Below, piece by piece: positions 5,766-11,550 of a DNA stretch of 11,550 nucleotides (position 1 is the first letter of the stretch; each line of letters starts with the position of its first letter). Origin of the DNA: Candidatus Zixiibacteriota bacterium (GTDB taxonomy: Bacteria > SM23-81 > DAOVCL01); assembly GCA_030670005.1 (NCBI GenBank), contig DAOVCL010000047.1, positions 1-11,550 on the forward strand, in the 5' to 3' direction. The translations under genes and the position numbers were made by a program. A model generated the notes under the pieces. The model saw only the letters and a list, made by a program, of their open reading frames with translations. It searched no databases and was not told where the DNA came from.

Positions 5766-5913
5766 ACACTTCTGATTGACATCAGGAGACAGCCCGCACA
5801 TCCCAACTCAAATAGATGTAAGGTTCACCAGGAGAGCATTGGTAGACGAGTTTTATTTGTCCTGATCATCCTCTTCAATCCTGTCTAAAAATAGAAATTC
5901 TGAGCCCAGCAGG

Positions 5914-6354
5914 TTATTTCGCCCGCTTGAGCCCCTCGTGGACTATGGTCAACTCCTCAATGCCGATCTCGTTGGTCTTGGCACTCAGGGATGGGCCAGA
6001 GACCTTGGAGGGCCAGCCATTTACAAAGTTCCAGCGGGCAATCTCTGAGTTGTCCTGGCCATACATCACTATGGAGCCGTTGCGGCGCGCCCCCTCCACC
6101 TTCCCCTCCTCGATCTCCCGTCGCCAATCCCAGAGGTCCATATCGTCTGTGATCCCCCGCTTGAGGGTAACGTCTGTCCATTTCAACCGACCCGGGACCT
6201 TGTGGATCAGCTCGGCCCCCCCCTTCTCAGAGGCCTTATAATCGATGATCTCGCTCTCCGACCCCAGGCCGGCCACCTCCTGGAACCGGCCCACTAATTT
6301 TCCCTGCACCTCCACATAGAAACTAAACGAGGCAATGGGATCCTTGTCTGCCAT
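5914..6354 (-). CDS. Inner tail tube protein (Afp1/Pvc1-like, gp19 family)
   Basis: 146 residues, the usual length for the eCIS inner tube. Family features: DPIASFSFYVEVQGKLVGRF at 5-24, a GLGSESEIIDYKASEKGGAE block (29-48), LKRGITDDMDLWDW (64-77) and the ending GIEELTIVHEGLKRAK. It forms stacked hexamer rings inside the sheath and is the conduit that carries cargo. It directly follows the sheath gene, the standard order. Ribosome binding site GGGAGGG is 6 bases before ATG 6354. It differs from the second tube paralogue (4156-4602) by lacking that protein's N-terminal extension (MNGTATGKRPQH). After this gene the locus is interrupted by a long non-coding gap. Confidence 0.93.
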   Translation of the reverse strand: MADKDPIASFSFYVEVQGKLVGRFQEVAGLGSESEIIDYKASEKGGAELIHKVPGRLKWTDVTLKRGITDDMDLWDWRREIEEGKVEGARRNGSIVMYGQDNSEIARWNFVNGWPSKVSGPSLSAKTNEIGIEELTIVHEGLKRAK

Positions 6355-6382
6355 TTCTTATCCCTCCCTTCCTAAATTGGTC

Positions 6383-6449
6383 GGACGCAGATTTTCGCAG
6401 ATAACCGCAGAAATTCAAGATCTTGAACAATCTGCGTCTATCTGCGTCC
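6383..6449. repeat. Large imperfect hairpin between sheath and tube genes
   Basis: The left arm GGACGCAGATTTTCGCAGAT (6383-6402) pairs with the right arm ATCTGCGTCTATCTGCGTCC (6430-6449), with three mismatches in 20. At the centre lies a perfect palindrome TTCAAGATCTTGAA (6414-6427). Each arm holds two CGCAGAT units, a relative of the ACAGAT/ACGGAT repeats elsewhere in the window. It fills the 127-base gap between sheath and tube, so in the transcript it would form a long stem separating the two messages and could set different decay rates. Confidence 0.65.
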
Positions 6450-6481
6450 AAATTAAAATTCCTACACTATGAACTCAGTCC

Positions 6482-8017
6482 TCACTCAGAGACTTCTGCC
6501 CCGCCGGTATACTGGCTGATCCTGAAGATGACGAACTCCGCTGGCTTTACCGGAGCCAGACCTATCTCGCAGATCATCTGACCGACATCCCGCACCTCCG
6601 GGGTATTCAGCTCCTCATCGCACTTGACATAGAAGGCCTCAGATGGCGTTGCTCCGAAGAGAGCCCCATCCCTCCAAACCCTGGTCAAAAAGGCGGTGAT
6701 ATCCCTCTTGACCCGCTCCCAGAGGTCCATATCATTGGGCTCAAAGACCACCCACTGGGTACCCAATTCTATGGATTTCTCCACGAAGTTGAACAGCCGT
6801 CGCACCGGGACATAGCGCCAGGCCGCATCGCTGGAGACGGTGCGCGCCCCCCAGACCCTGATCCCTCTCCCCGGAAAGGCACGGATGCAGTTTACCCCAA
6901 TGGGATTGAGGGAATCCTGCTCGCTCTTGGTAATCCGGCACTCCAACCCTACTGCCCCCCGGATGACCTCGTTTGCCGGGGCCTTGTGCACGCCCCTTGT
7001 GGTATCATTGCGGGCATAGATCCCGGCAATGTGGCCAGAGGGTGGGATGTGCACCATATTGCCGTTTCCTGACGGGTCGGGGACCTCTATCCAGGGATAA
7101 TACATGGCCCCGAATTTGGAGTCAAAACCGGCCTCCTCCTGGCGCCAGGTCTTTACCTCCTGAGGGGTTAGCTCAGGCGGCACATCCAGGATGGCCACCC
7201 TGTCCTTCATGTTCTCACAGTGATCCAACATGGCCTGCTGGATGGCCTTGAGGCCCTTCTTGTCCAGAACTCCCGCCTTATAGGCCGCCATTATGTCCGG
7301 CATCAAAACCATAGTGACATCATCCAAAACCTGAAAGTTTCCCATTCCCTTCCTGGTTGCTACATCGCCCACAAAGAGATCAGGTTCGGCCTTCCTCAAG
7401 ACGAGCTGGGTGGCGGCAGGTGCCACCAGAAACTCAAATTGACCGGCTAAGGGCATCCGTTCTCCCAGGGAGCCTGGGGCCTCCAGAACCTCAACCTGCA
7501 CCAGCGTTGACTCCTTGTTCACCACATCGGACACATTTCGCACCCCTTTAGCCTTACTCAGGCTCAGGTTCTCAAAGGTTTCCTCCTCGGCTCCTCGGCG
7601 TACCTTCATATTGAAGGTTCCCTCAGGTCCGTCACTGACCTCCACCCTTATTCCCTCTGCTTCACCCTTGGCAAGCAGCTTCAGGGTAGGAGGAGCACCC
7701 TCCGCTCGTGCCTTCAGCAGAAGCGTGGGAGCCTTCTCTTCGGCCACCTCCTCACCAGAGGGAAGGCGGACCACATAACAACTGCCTCCCCCATTGTTGA
7801 AATAGCCATAGACCGCATGGGCCAGATAGCCTCCAGGGAGGAAGCCCCCAAAGGTATTCTGAAACTGGCTCCAGTTGGCTATGAACATCGGCTGATTAAT
7901 GGGGCCCTTTTCCGTAAATCCGATGAAGGCTGCTATAGATGTTCCCACTCCCTCGATCGGTTTTGCCCCCTTCTCCACCTCCTCCACATAGACCCCGGGT
8001 GAAAGGTACTGAGGCAT
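6482..8017 (-). CDS. Contractile tail sheath protein (Afp/Pvc2-4-like)
   Basis: 511 residues. The N-terminus has the sheath signature YLSPGVYVEEV (4-14) followed by TSIAAFIGFTEKGP. The C-terminal third is highly characteristic: RGIRVWGARTVSSDAAWRYV, LGTQWVVFEPNDMDLWERVK, GALFGATPSEAFYVKCD and PPV-type ending GQMICEIGLAPVKPAEFVIF. This protein polymerises around the tube and contracts to drive it into a target membrane. The middle region (about 105-230; LKARAEGAPPTLKLLAKGEA, then FNMKVRRGAEEETFENLSLS) is the variable surface domain and looks beta-rich. Strong AGGAGG ribosome site before ATG 8017. Only one sheath gene is seen in this window, whereas Afp and PVC have several; others could lie outside. 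It follows the cap gene by 55 bases. Confidence 0.95.
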   Translation of the reverse strand: MPQYLSPGVYVEEVEKGAKPIEGVGTSIAAFIGFTEKGPINQPMFIANWSQFQNTFGGFLPGGYLAHAVYGYFNNGGGSCYVVRLPSGEEVAEEKAPTLLLKARAEGAPPTLKLLAKGEAEGIRVEVSDGPEGTFNMKVRRGAEEETFENLSLSKAKGVRNVSDVVNKESTLVQVEVLEAPGSLGERMPLAGQFEFLVAPAATQLVLRKAEPDLFVGDVATRKGMGNFQVLDDVTMVLMPDIMAAYKAGVLDKKGLKAIQQAMLDHCENMKDRVAILDVPPELTPQEVKTWRQEEAGFDSKFGAMYYPWIEVPDPSGNGNMVHIPPSGHIAGIYARNDTTRGVHKAPANEVIRGAVGLECRITKSEQDSLNPIGVNCIRAFPGRGIRVWGARTVSSDAAWRYVPVRRLFNFVEKSIELGTQWVVFEPNDMDLWERVKRDITAFLTRVWRDGALFGATPSEAFYVKCDEELNTPEVRDVGQMICEIGLAPVKPAEFVIFRISQYTGGAEVSE

Positions 8018-8072
8018 TTTTCTTCCTCCTTTCTTTTTGAGACCAAGCTCAAAAGGCTCAAACCCCGAGAAT

Positions 8073-8891
8073 TCAGATGGGAATGTTTACGGTCTCCTCA
8101 GGTGGTTTTGCCTTCTTGGTGGTCTCTTTTCCGTCCTTGGTGACAACTGACAGGGTGAACTCGCCAGGGGGAATTGTTGGAAACTTGAAGTAGCCCGATT
8201 CATCGGCGGTGACCACCAGACCGTACTCCTTGATCATCACCTGGGCTGCTCCAACACCTTTCTCTGGTTCCCCTCGGCGATAAACCCGCCCCCCAACTTG
8301 GAATAGCTCATCAGGGAACTTTGTCTTCCCTAACTGGTCAACTTTCAACCGCTTGGTCACCACTATCGGCGCCTCCAGCTCCGCCTCACGATCAAGCGGC
8401 AGGGTGACCATATAGCTGACCGATGGTTTGAGCTGAGTCTCCAGGGAACCCCAGAGCTCAGCTAAACTCCTGTAGGCCCCGTCCGTTTGGGCCGTCTTGG
8501 TTTGGATCTTGTGATCCATTTCAGTTAATGCTCCTTGCATCACCTCCTTAGGTAGAATGGGAAAGCGGGTGAGGATTGACAGCACATGCCACAAGAGCCT
8601 GTGCTCGTCCTCGATGGCATTGGCCCAAACCGTGACCAGATAGGAGAGATCTATCCAGAGCGGTGGCTTCCCCTTGGAGGCCGTGGCTCCTTTCCGGTTC
8701 ACTATCCAATCGTGCTGGCGAAACTCCGTGTTCTCATGGAGATCATAGAGAAAGAGGTTGATAGTGGGCTTGGAGAGCTTCCCCACCCACTCCCGGTCCG
8801 GAGACTCAAACCGGATATCTATCTCGCCACTATTCAGCTTTCCCTTGACGATTAAAAGCTGTTTTAGGCTTTCATCCAGATCATTGATCAT
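8073..8891 (-). CDS. DUF4255 (Pvc16/Afp16 N-terminal domain) tail cap protein with Ig-like C-terminal domain
   Basis: 272 residues. Residues about 3-183 match the DUF4255 / Pvc16 N-terminal family: the start INDLDESLKQLL, PTINLFLYDLHENTEFRQHD (42-61), PLWIDLSYLVTVWANAIEDE (77-96) and HRLLWHVLSILTRFPILP (97-114). In AFP and PVC this protein terminates sheath and tube and fixes particle length. After a linker, residues about 199-252 (VGGRVYRRGEPEKGVGAAQV, ESGYFKFPTIPPGEFTLSVV) form a carboxypeptidase-regulatory-like beta-sandwich, an extension that could decorate the distal end. Its ribosome site is weak (AAAAGAGAT before ATG 8891). Only 15 bases separate the ATG from the end of an inserted inverted-repeat element, so the native promoter has been displaced or is now supplied by that element. 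Confidence 0.9.
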   Translation of the reverse strand: MINDLDESLKQLLIVKGKLNSGEIDIRFESPDREWVGKLSKPTINLFLYDLHENTEFRQHDWIVNRKGATASKGKPPLWIDLSYLVTVWANAIEDEHRLLWHVLSILTRFPILPKEVMQGALTEMDHKIQTKTAQTDGAYRSLAELWGSLETQLKPSVSYMVTLPLDREAELEAPIVVTKRLKVDQLGKTKFPDELFQVGGRVYRRGEPEKGVGAAQVMIKEYGLVVTADESGYFKFPTIPPGEFTLSVVTKDGKETTKKAKPPEETVNIPI

Positions 8892-8939
8892 TGGTTATCT
8901 CTTTTAAAAATTCCAATTCACAAGCACCAAATTCCAAAC

Positions 8940-9410
8940 TTATTCACTCTTGTGGACAATTGAGCTAAAGATTTTGGTTAACTCAACTGCTTCCTTGATA
9001 AGCTTACCCCGTTCCTTTTCCAATTCTTGATTGTCACCTATATCGCATAATCGCAACCATAAACGACTTTCCTTTGCTTCCTTACGGCAAATCTTTATTC
9101 TGTGAACAAAATCCTTTTTACTCAATGATTCATTTGCTTTTTACCCCGTTAAATATCTTCTTTCGAACACTCACATTATACATCCTAATCTAAAGTGGAT
9201 AATAACAGTATATCTCAATAATCACACCCTGTATTTAACGGGGCAGGTGTAATTCGCGGCTTGTGAACCAGATGATCGTATAAGTTGTTTACCATACTCA
9301 ATATTTGCAATAGATCTGCGTAATTTCTTAACAAAATTTTTGCATTGTTCTGCGAATCGAAATGTCCTTTCTTCTAAATCGTATTCTTTCGAATTTGAAA
9401 TCTTGGTCAT
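8940..9410 (-). pseudogene. Four-helix-bundle (23S rRNA intervening-sequence protein type), split by insertion
   Basis: The N-terminal piece runs from ATG 9410 (MTKISNSKEYDLEERTFRFA), through ANIEYGKQLIRSSGSQAANY ending at residue 54, then leaves the family with TCPVKYRV and stops at 9222. The family sequence resumes at 9137 as ANESLSKKDFVHRIKICRKE, then AKESRLWLRL, and ends at TAA 8942-8940. The gap holds a 100-base element with inverted ends (9144-9243), which explains the break. Joined, the product would be about 120 residues, normal for the family. Its own start overlaps the preceding gene's stop as ATGA and has no clear ribosome site. The fragments cannot be expected to make a functional bundle. 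Function of intact relatives: small helical RNA- or partner-binding proteins, poorly understood. Confidence 0.85.
9144..9243. mobile_element. MITE-like insertion inside the four-helix-bundle gene
   Basis: 100 bases with perfect 12-base terminal inverted repeats CCCCGTTAAATA (9144-9155) and TATTTAACGGGG (9232-9243). The interior is AT-rich and has no coding capacity. The insertion separates codon Y54 of the host gene from the point where the family sequence resumes (9137). Outside the repeats a few extra bases (9138-9143 and 9244-9248) replace about two host codons; no unambiguous target-site duplication can be read. The size and ends are those of a non-autonomous element that would need a transposase from elsewhere. 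Confidence 0.72.
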
Positions 9411-10417
9411 TTGAAATTGTTTGTAATTTGTTGCTTGGAATTTGGAATTTTGATAATATCTCCGCTAGATAAGTGTGCATTCGCGACGTTATTATGATTC
9501 TCCTTTAAACCCAGTTTTAGGGGACATCCTGCTTTCCCCACAACCTCATGAATATCCTGTAACCATTGCTTCCAGGCTGGCGGCGGGCTTGATCCCCCCT
9601 GTTCGCTGTGGATGTCATCATCCACAGCGAACCTCAGTGGATTCACCCCCCTGGCCATGGACTCTCGCCATCGGTTCCAGATCCCCTGCCAGGCATCGGA
9701 AGGGACCTCCTCCCGTGCCTCTTCAAGTTTGTCGTATACATCCATCACAAAGTTCACATAAGGGCGAAAATCGAGCTTCTGAAGTGGTGACTGTTGTGCC
9801 ACCCCTTCATTCCAACTGGCCACAACCAAACCGTAGATACAGAACTCCATCTGAAACCGGCCCAACTGCTCCCTCAAAGGTGGAAGGTCAAGATCGTCCA
9901 GGTTCCAGGCCCCCTCAGGACAGAGGGCCCACGGCTTGATGGCCACCTCTCCCCTCTCAAGAACAAAGGGATAGGCCCAGCAGGCAATGGGTCGCAAGCG
10001 ATAGATACCGCAACGGAGCTGGTGCCCGGGCAGATTCAGGCCAAACATACAACGGCGTGAGCCATCTGGCTGCTCATTCATGTTGAGCACCAGGTAATAT
10101 GACTTCCCCGATCCATCCAGTTGGAAGTTATATGGCGTCTCCTCCTCCTGCAGTTGGGCAAATGCAAGGAAGTCTGTGGGCTTTATGCTCAGCTCCCGAG
10201 CGACCACCCAGGCGTCATAACCACACACATTGATCAGGATCCGGGAGCAGCAGTGGCCCGGACAGGCAACACATGGGTTTGATTTTGCCTCTTTCATTTT
10301 CACTTTCTCGTCCACATTTGAGTAAAGCACATTCTTTTTCCTGTTTCCCCTTTCAATTTCATGATAAAAAGCATTTTCAGATAGTCTTAAGGTTTTGCCA
10401 TATATGAAACGCTTCAT
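9407..10417 (-). CDS. YkgJ-like cysteine-cluster (putative Zn/Fe-binding) protein with altered C-terminus
   Basis: 336 residues as read. The cluster C49-x2-C52-x3-C56-C57 (CVACPGHCCSRI) followed by C123, C136 in LRCGIYRLRPIACWAYPF (C146) and C166 is the YkgJ-type signature; such proteins probably bind a metal or an iron-sulfur cluster, function unknown. Start uncertain: ATG 10417 has no ribosome site, and M41 (ATG 10297), just before the cluster, is preceded by GAGAAAG and is a plausible true start. Two oddities lie near the C-terminus: residues ~263-273 (FAVDDDIHSEQ) are encoded by REP-like copy 3, and the last 11-12 residues (NSKQQITNNFK) by the inverted-repeat end of the adjacent cassette, with the stop overlapping that gene's ATG. 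The native C-terminus was therefore replaced or extended. Not an eCIS component by any evidence here. Confidence 0.8.
   Translation of the reverse strand: MKRFIYGKTLRLSENAFYHEIERGNRKKNVLYSNVDEKVKMKEAKSNPCVACPGHCCSRILINVCGYDAWVVARELSIKPTDFLAFAQLQEEETPYNFQLDGSGKSYYLVLNMNEQPDGSRRCMFGLNLPGHQLRCGIYRLRPIACWAYPFVLERGEVAIKPWALCPEGAWNLDDLDLPPLREQLGRFQMEFCIYGLVVASWNEGVAQQSPLQKLDFRPYVNFVMDVYDKLEEAREEVPSDAWQGIWNRWRESMARGVNPLRFAVDDDIHSEQGGSSPPPAWKQWLQDIHEVVGKAGCPLKLGLKENHNNVANAHLSSGDIIKIPNSKQQITNNFK
9601..9632 (+). repeat. REP-like palindrome, copy 3, inside the YkgJ-like gene
   Basis: A perfect 14-base-arm hairpin: GTTCGCTGTGGATG (9601-9614), loop TCAT, CATCCACAGCGAAC (9619-9632). Its core CGCTGTGGATG/CATCCACAGCG is identical to copy 1, and the loop differs by one base. 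It is preceded by a C-run, as is copy 1. Read on the minus strand it is in frame with the YkgJ-like gene and adds no stop, encoding FAVDDDIHSEQ. It lies about 8.8 kb from the RAYT gene of the window. Confidence 0.8.
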
Positions 10418-10752
10418 AAATTAAACAAATGTTGAATGTTGAGACCTAACCCCATTTCGAGCCCTCAATCTCGCCTTCTTGATCCCCATGACTCTCTCCC
10501 TGTGCTGTGCCCAGCCAGAGCCGAGTGATAGGGTGTCTTTGACAGTCCGTCCGGGTTGGACCATGCGCCACATCGGTGGAGCTTGTCCACTGGCTCGAGG
10601 ACCTCGAGAAATGTCGGTTTGGCAGAAGTCGCTTTCAGGCGATTTCCTCTACGCCAGGTCTCGGAGCGTGCTCAAGCCACCCGTTGTCTCCGCTTGTCCT
10701 CGGGCTTGCGCCTGGCACTCAGTTTGCGGGACCAAACCTCCATGTCCCGATG
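10418..10752. other. 335-base GC-rich stretch without a convincing gene
   Basis: It lies between the C-terminal end of the unknown protein (stop 10755-10753) and the YkgJ-like gene. Frames are open on both strands only because the sequence is GC-rich; none has a ribosome site or recognisable product. Small inverted repeats are present: CTCGAGG-A-CCTCGAG (10594-10608) and GTGGA/TCCAC (around 10577-10591), 3 bases apart, so a structured RNA or a degraded element is possible. The end next to the YkgJ-like gene turns abruptly AT-rich. Confidence 0.4.
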
Positions 10753-11550
10753 TCAATCCCAAGTGGCTATGGGACTTCGCCAGCCGCGATAGTGTTCACC
10801 CACAGCGCCCAGTGTACTTTCAAGAGTCCTGCGGCCGGACTCACTCCCGCTCCAGGAACCGAGTAGCTTGCCCGTCACTGTCGGCCACGCAATGTTAAAA
10901 GCCCTCGCGTACAGGCCCATCTTCTTCGCTTCCTCGCGGAGAGCTTCGGGTGGACTCTCGGCCGACTGAAGAAATGCACGGGCGGCGACCTCACCTTCGA
11001 ACCCGAACTCCGTGCTGACACTCCAGTCGGTCCCCTGGACGGTGCCAGCGAAGGCCGTGCAGAAGTCCTTCGTCCACAGCTCGGCCTTATTTACCGCCTC
11101 TTTGATTTCCCCCGCCTCCACGACATTTGCGGCGGCCGCGGCGAGAGTGAGAACACCGCCCATCACGAAAGCCCCAGTGAGGGCCAGTTCTACGGAAGCA
11201 TACTTGGCGAATGCCCTGGCAAGCCATCTGGCCACCTTCTTAACGTCCACGTCAAACTCAAACGTCACTTTTCTCGTAACTTGGAACGTGATCTTGGTTC
11301 CGTCAGGCATGGTCCGCTTGATCTTCATTTTCGTATCCGCGGCCGAAAGGTGGATCTCGCCAATGTCAATTTTGCCCGTCTTCCAATCGGCCTTGGCAAC
11401 GACGATCTTCAGATCGGCGGCAATATTCCCACTCTTAAGGCCGCCGATGGTGATACCAGCGTCCGCACCGTCCTTAGTAACCTGGATATCTCCCTTGGTC
11501 TGAAGGGTTGCTTTTCCGAATTCGTTTTCCGTTTCCGCCCATACCTTATC
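10753..11550 (-). CDS. Unrecognised protein, C-terminal 265 residues (partial, continues beyond window)
   Basis: The frame is open from the window edge (11550) without a stop. The ATG at 11328 is probably internal, because 74 further in-frame codons precede it (DKVWAETENEFGKATLQTKG and on). The first ~100 visible residues are an alternation of short beta-like strands (DIQVTKDGADAGITIGGLKS, ADLKIVVAKADWKTGKIDIG, KITFQVTRKVTFEFDVDVKK). A basic amphipathic helix follows (KKVARWLARAFAKYA), then a Gly/Ala-rich hydrophobic segment (ELALTGAFVMGGVLTLAAAA) that could cross or insert into a membrane. The end is helical and polar and finishes SPIATWD. No family is recognised. Being beside an eCIS locus, an effector is conceivable, but nothing in the visible part proves it. 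GC content is higher than in the neighbours. Confidence 0.65.
   Translation of the reverse strand, partial: DKVWAETENEFGKATLQTKGDIQVTKDGADAGITIGGLKSGNIAADLKIVVAKADWKTGKIDIGEIHLSAADTKMKIKRTMPDGTKITFQVTRKVTFEFDVDVKKVARWLARAFAKYASVELALTGAFVMGGVLTLAAAAANVVEAGEIKEAVNKAELWTKDFCTAFAGTVQGTDWSVSTEFGFEGEVAARAFLQSAESPPEALREEAKKMGLYARAFNIAWPTVTGKLLGSWSGSESGRRTLESTLGAVGEHYRGWRSPIATWD

Larger units (their letters stand above)
5447..5913. other. 467-base repeat-rich non-coding gap inside the eCIS locus
   Basis: There is no gene on either strand between the tube gene and the tail-assembly-like gene. The stretch holds an inverted-repeat module (5467-5618), an ACAGGATnnnACAGGAT-type repeat (about 5658-5680, 'gacaggataacaggattt' then 'acaggatc') and a perfect hairpin (5740-5765). 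Such a gap is out of keeping with the tight packing that follows. It may contain a promoter for the second half of the operon, but I see no -35/-10 pair that I would defend. Confidence 0.6.
8907..9451. mobile_element. Four-helix-bundle gene cassette bounded by 33-bp inverted repeats
   Basis: The left end (8907-8939, plus strand AAAATTCCAATTCACAAGCA then CCAAATTCCAAAC) and the right end (9419-9451, minus strand AAAATTCCAAATTCCAAGCA then ACAAATTACAAAC) match at 28 of 33 positions in inverted orientation. The inner edges lie next to the four-helix-bundle reading frame: the left repeat ends one base before its stop codon, and the right repeat ends 8 bases before its ATG. The gene and repeats thus form one compact unit of 545 bases (about 445 without the nested insertion). 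The layout resembles 23S rRNA intervening sequences, where inverted ends pair around a gene of this family. No clear target duplication is visible. Confidence 0.6.

Noticed and set aside
8940..9125. Separate small gene of 61 codons
   Set aside because: Its sequence is the C-terminal half of the split four-helix-bundle gene and has no own start signal; annotated as part of the pseudogene.
10418..10752. Possible group II intron or riboswitch remnant
   Set aside because: Some short stems are present, but I could not identify domain V/VI or any known conserved core; naming it would be guesswork. A covariance-model search (Rfam) would decide.
10479..10898. Long open frame on the plus strand (139 codons) overlapping the end of the unknown protein
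   Set aside because: No ribosome site and atypical composition (many Cys, Arg, Pro, Ser); overlaps a minus-strand frame that stays open to the window edge. Best explained as GC-driven shadow.

Overview
The window carries part of a contractile phage-tail-like particle locus of the extracellular contractile injection system (eCIS, Afp/PVC-like) type, bordered by small mobile or decaying elements. Every convincing gene is on the minus strand, so the locus reads from high to low coordinates. The host cannot be named from the sequence. Moderate GC in the genes and AT-rich intergenic repeats (ATCAG runs, ACCACAGATnnnCACGGAT, AATTCCAA) fit an environmental, Desulfobacterota-like or candidate-phylum bacterium, but this is only an impression.

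Layout in transcription order: (a) 11550-10753 is the C-terminal part of an unrecognised protein that enters from outside the window. (b) 10752-10418 is a GC-rich stretch with no convincing gene. (c) 10417-9407 is a YkgJ-like cysteine-cluster protein whose C-terminal region has taken in a REP-like palindrome in frame and whose last residues are encoded by a mobile-element end. (d) 9451-8907 is a four-helix-bundle (23S rRNA intervening-sequence protein type) gene bounded by 33-bp inverted repeats and split by a 100-bp MITE-like insertion. (e) 8891-984 is the eCIS block: DUF4255/Pvc16-type cap, sheath, tube, a small tail-assembly-like protein, a DUF6760-like ORF, a small unknown protein, a second gp19-type tube protein, a large DUF4157 putative metalloprotease with a long basic linker, and a LysM tube/baseplate protein. 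(f) 974-769 is a second four-helix-bundle relic, and 767-125 is a REP-RAYT-REP unit.

Sheath and tube form the contractile cylinder, the DUF4255 protein caps it, and the second tube-like and LysM proteins probably adapt the tube to the baseplate. The spike (VgrG-like), baseplate wedge, tape measure and AAA+ ATPase genes are not in the window. The genes from 5446 to 1820 are tightly packed, with TTGA and ATGA overlaps, and form one translationally coupled unit. It is separated from the tube gene by 467 bases of repeat-rich non-coding DNA.

The most notable observation is at 5087-5036. A G GGG GGG heptamer in the correct phase lies directly before the stop of the small tail-assembly-like gene. 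It is followed by a long perfect stem and preceded by a Shine-Dalgarno-like GAGGTG. The -1 frame opens straight into the DUF6760 ORF, which has no standard start codon of its own. This looks like a programmed -1 ribosomal frameshift, analogous to tail-assembly chaperones of long-tailed phages.
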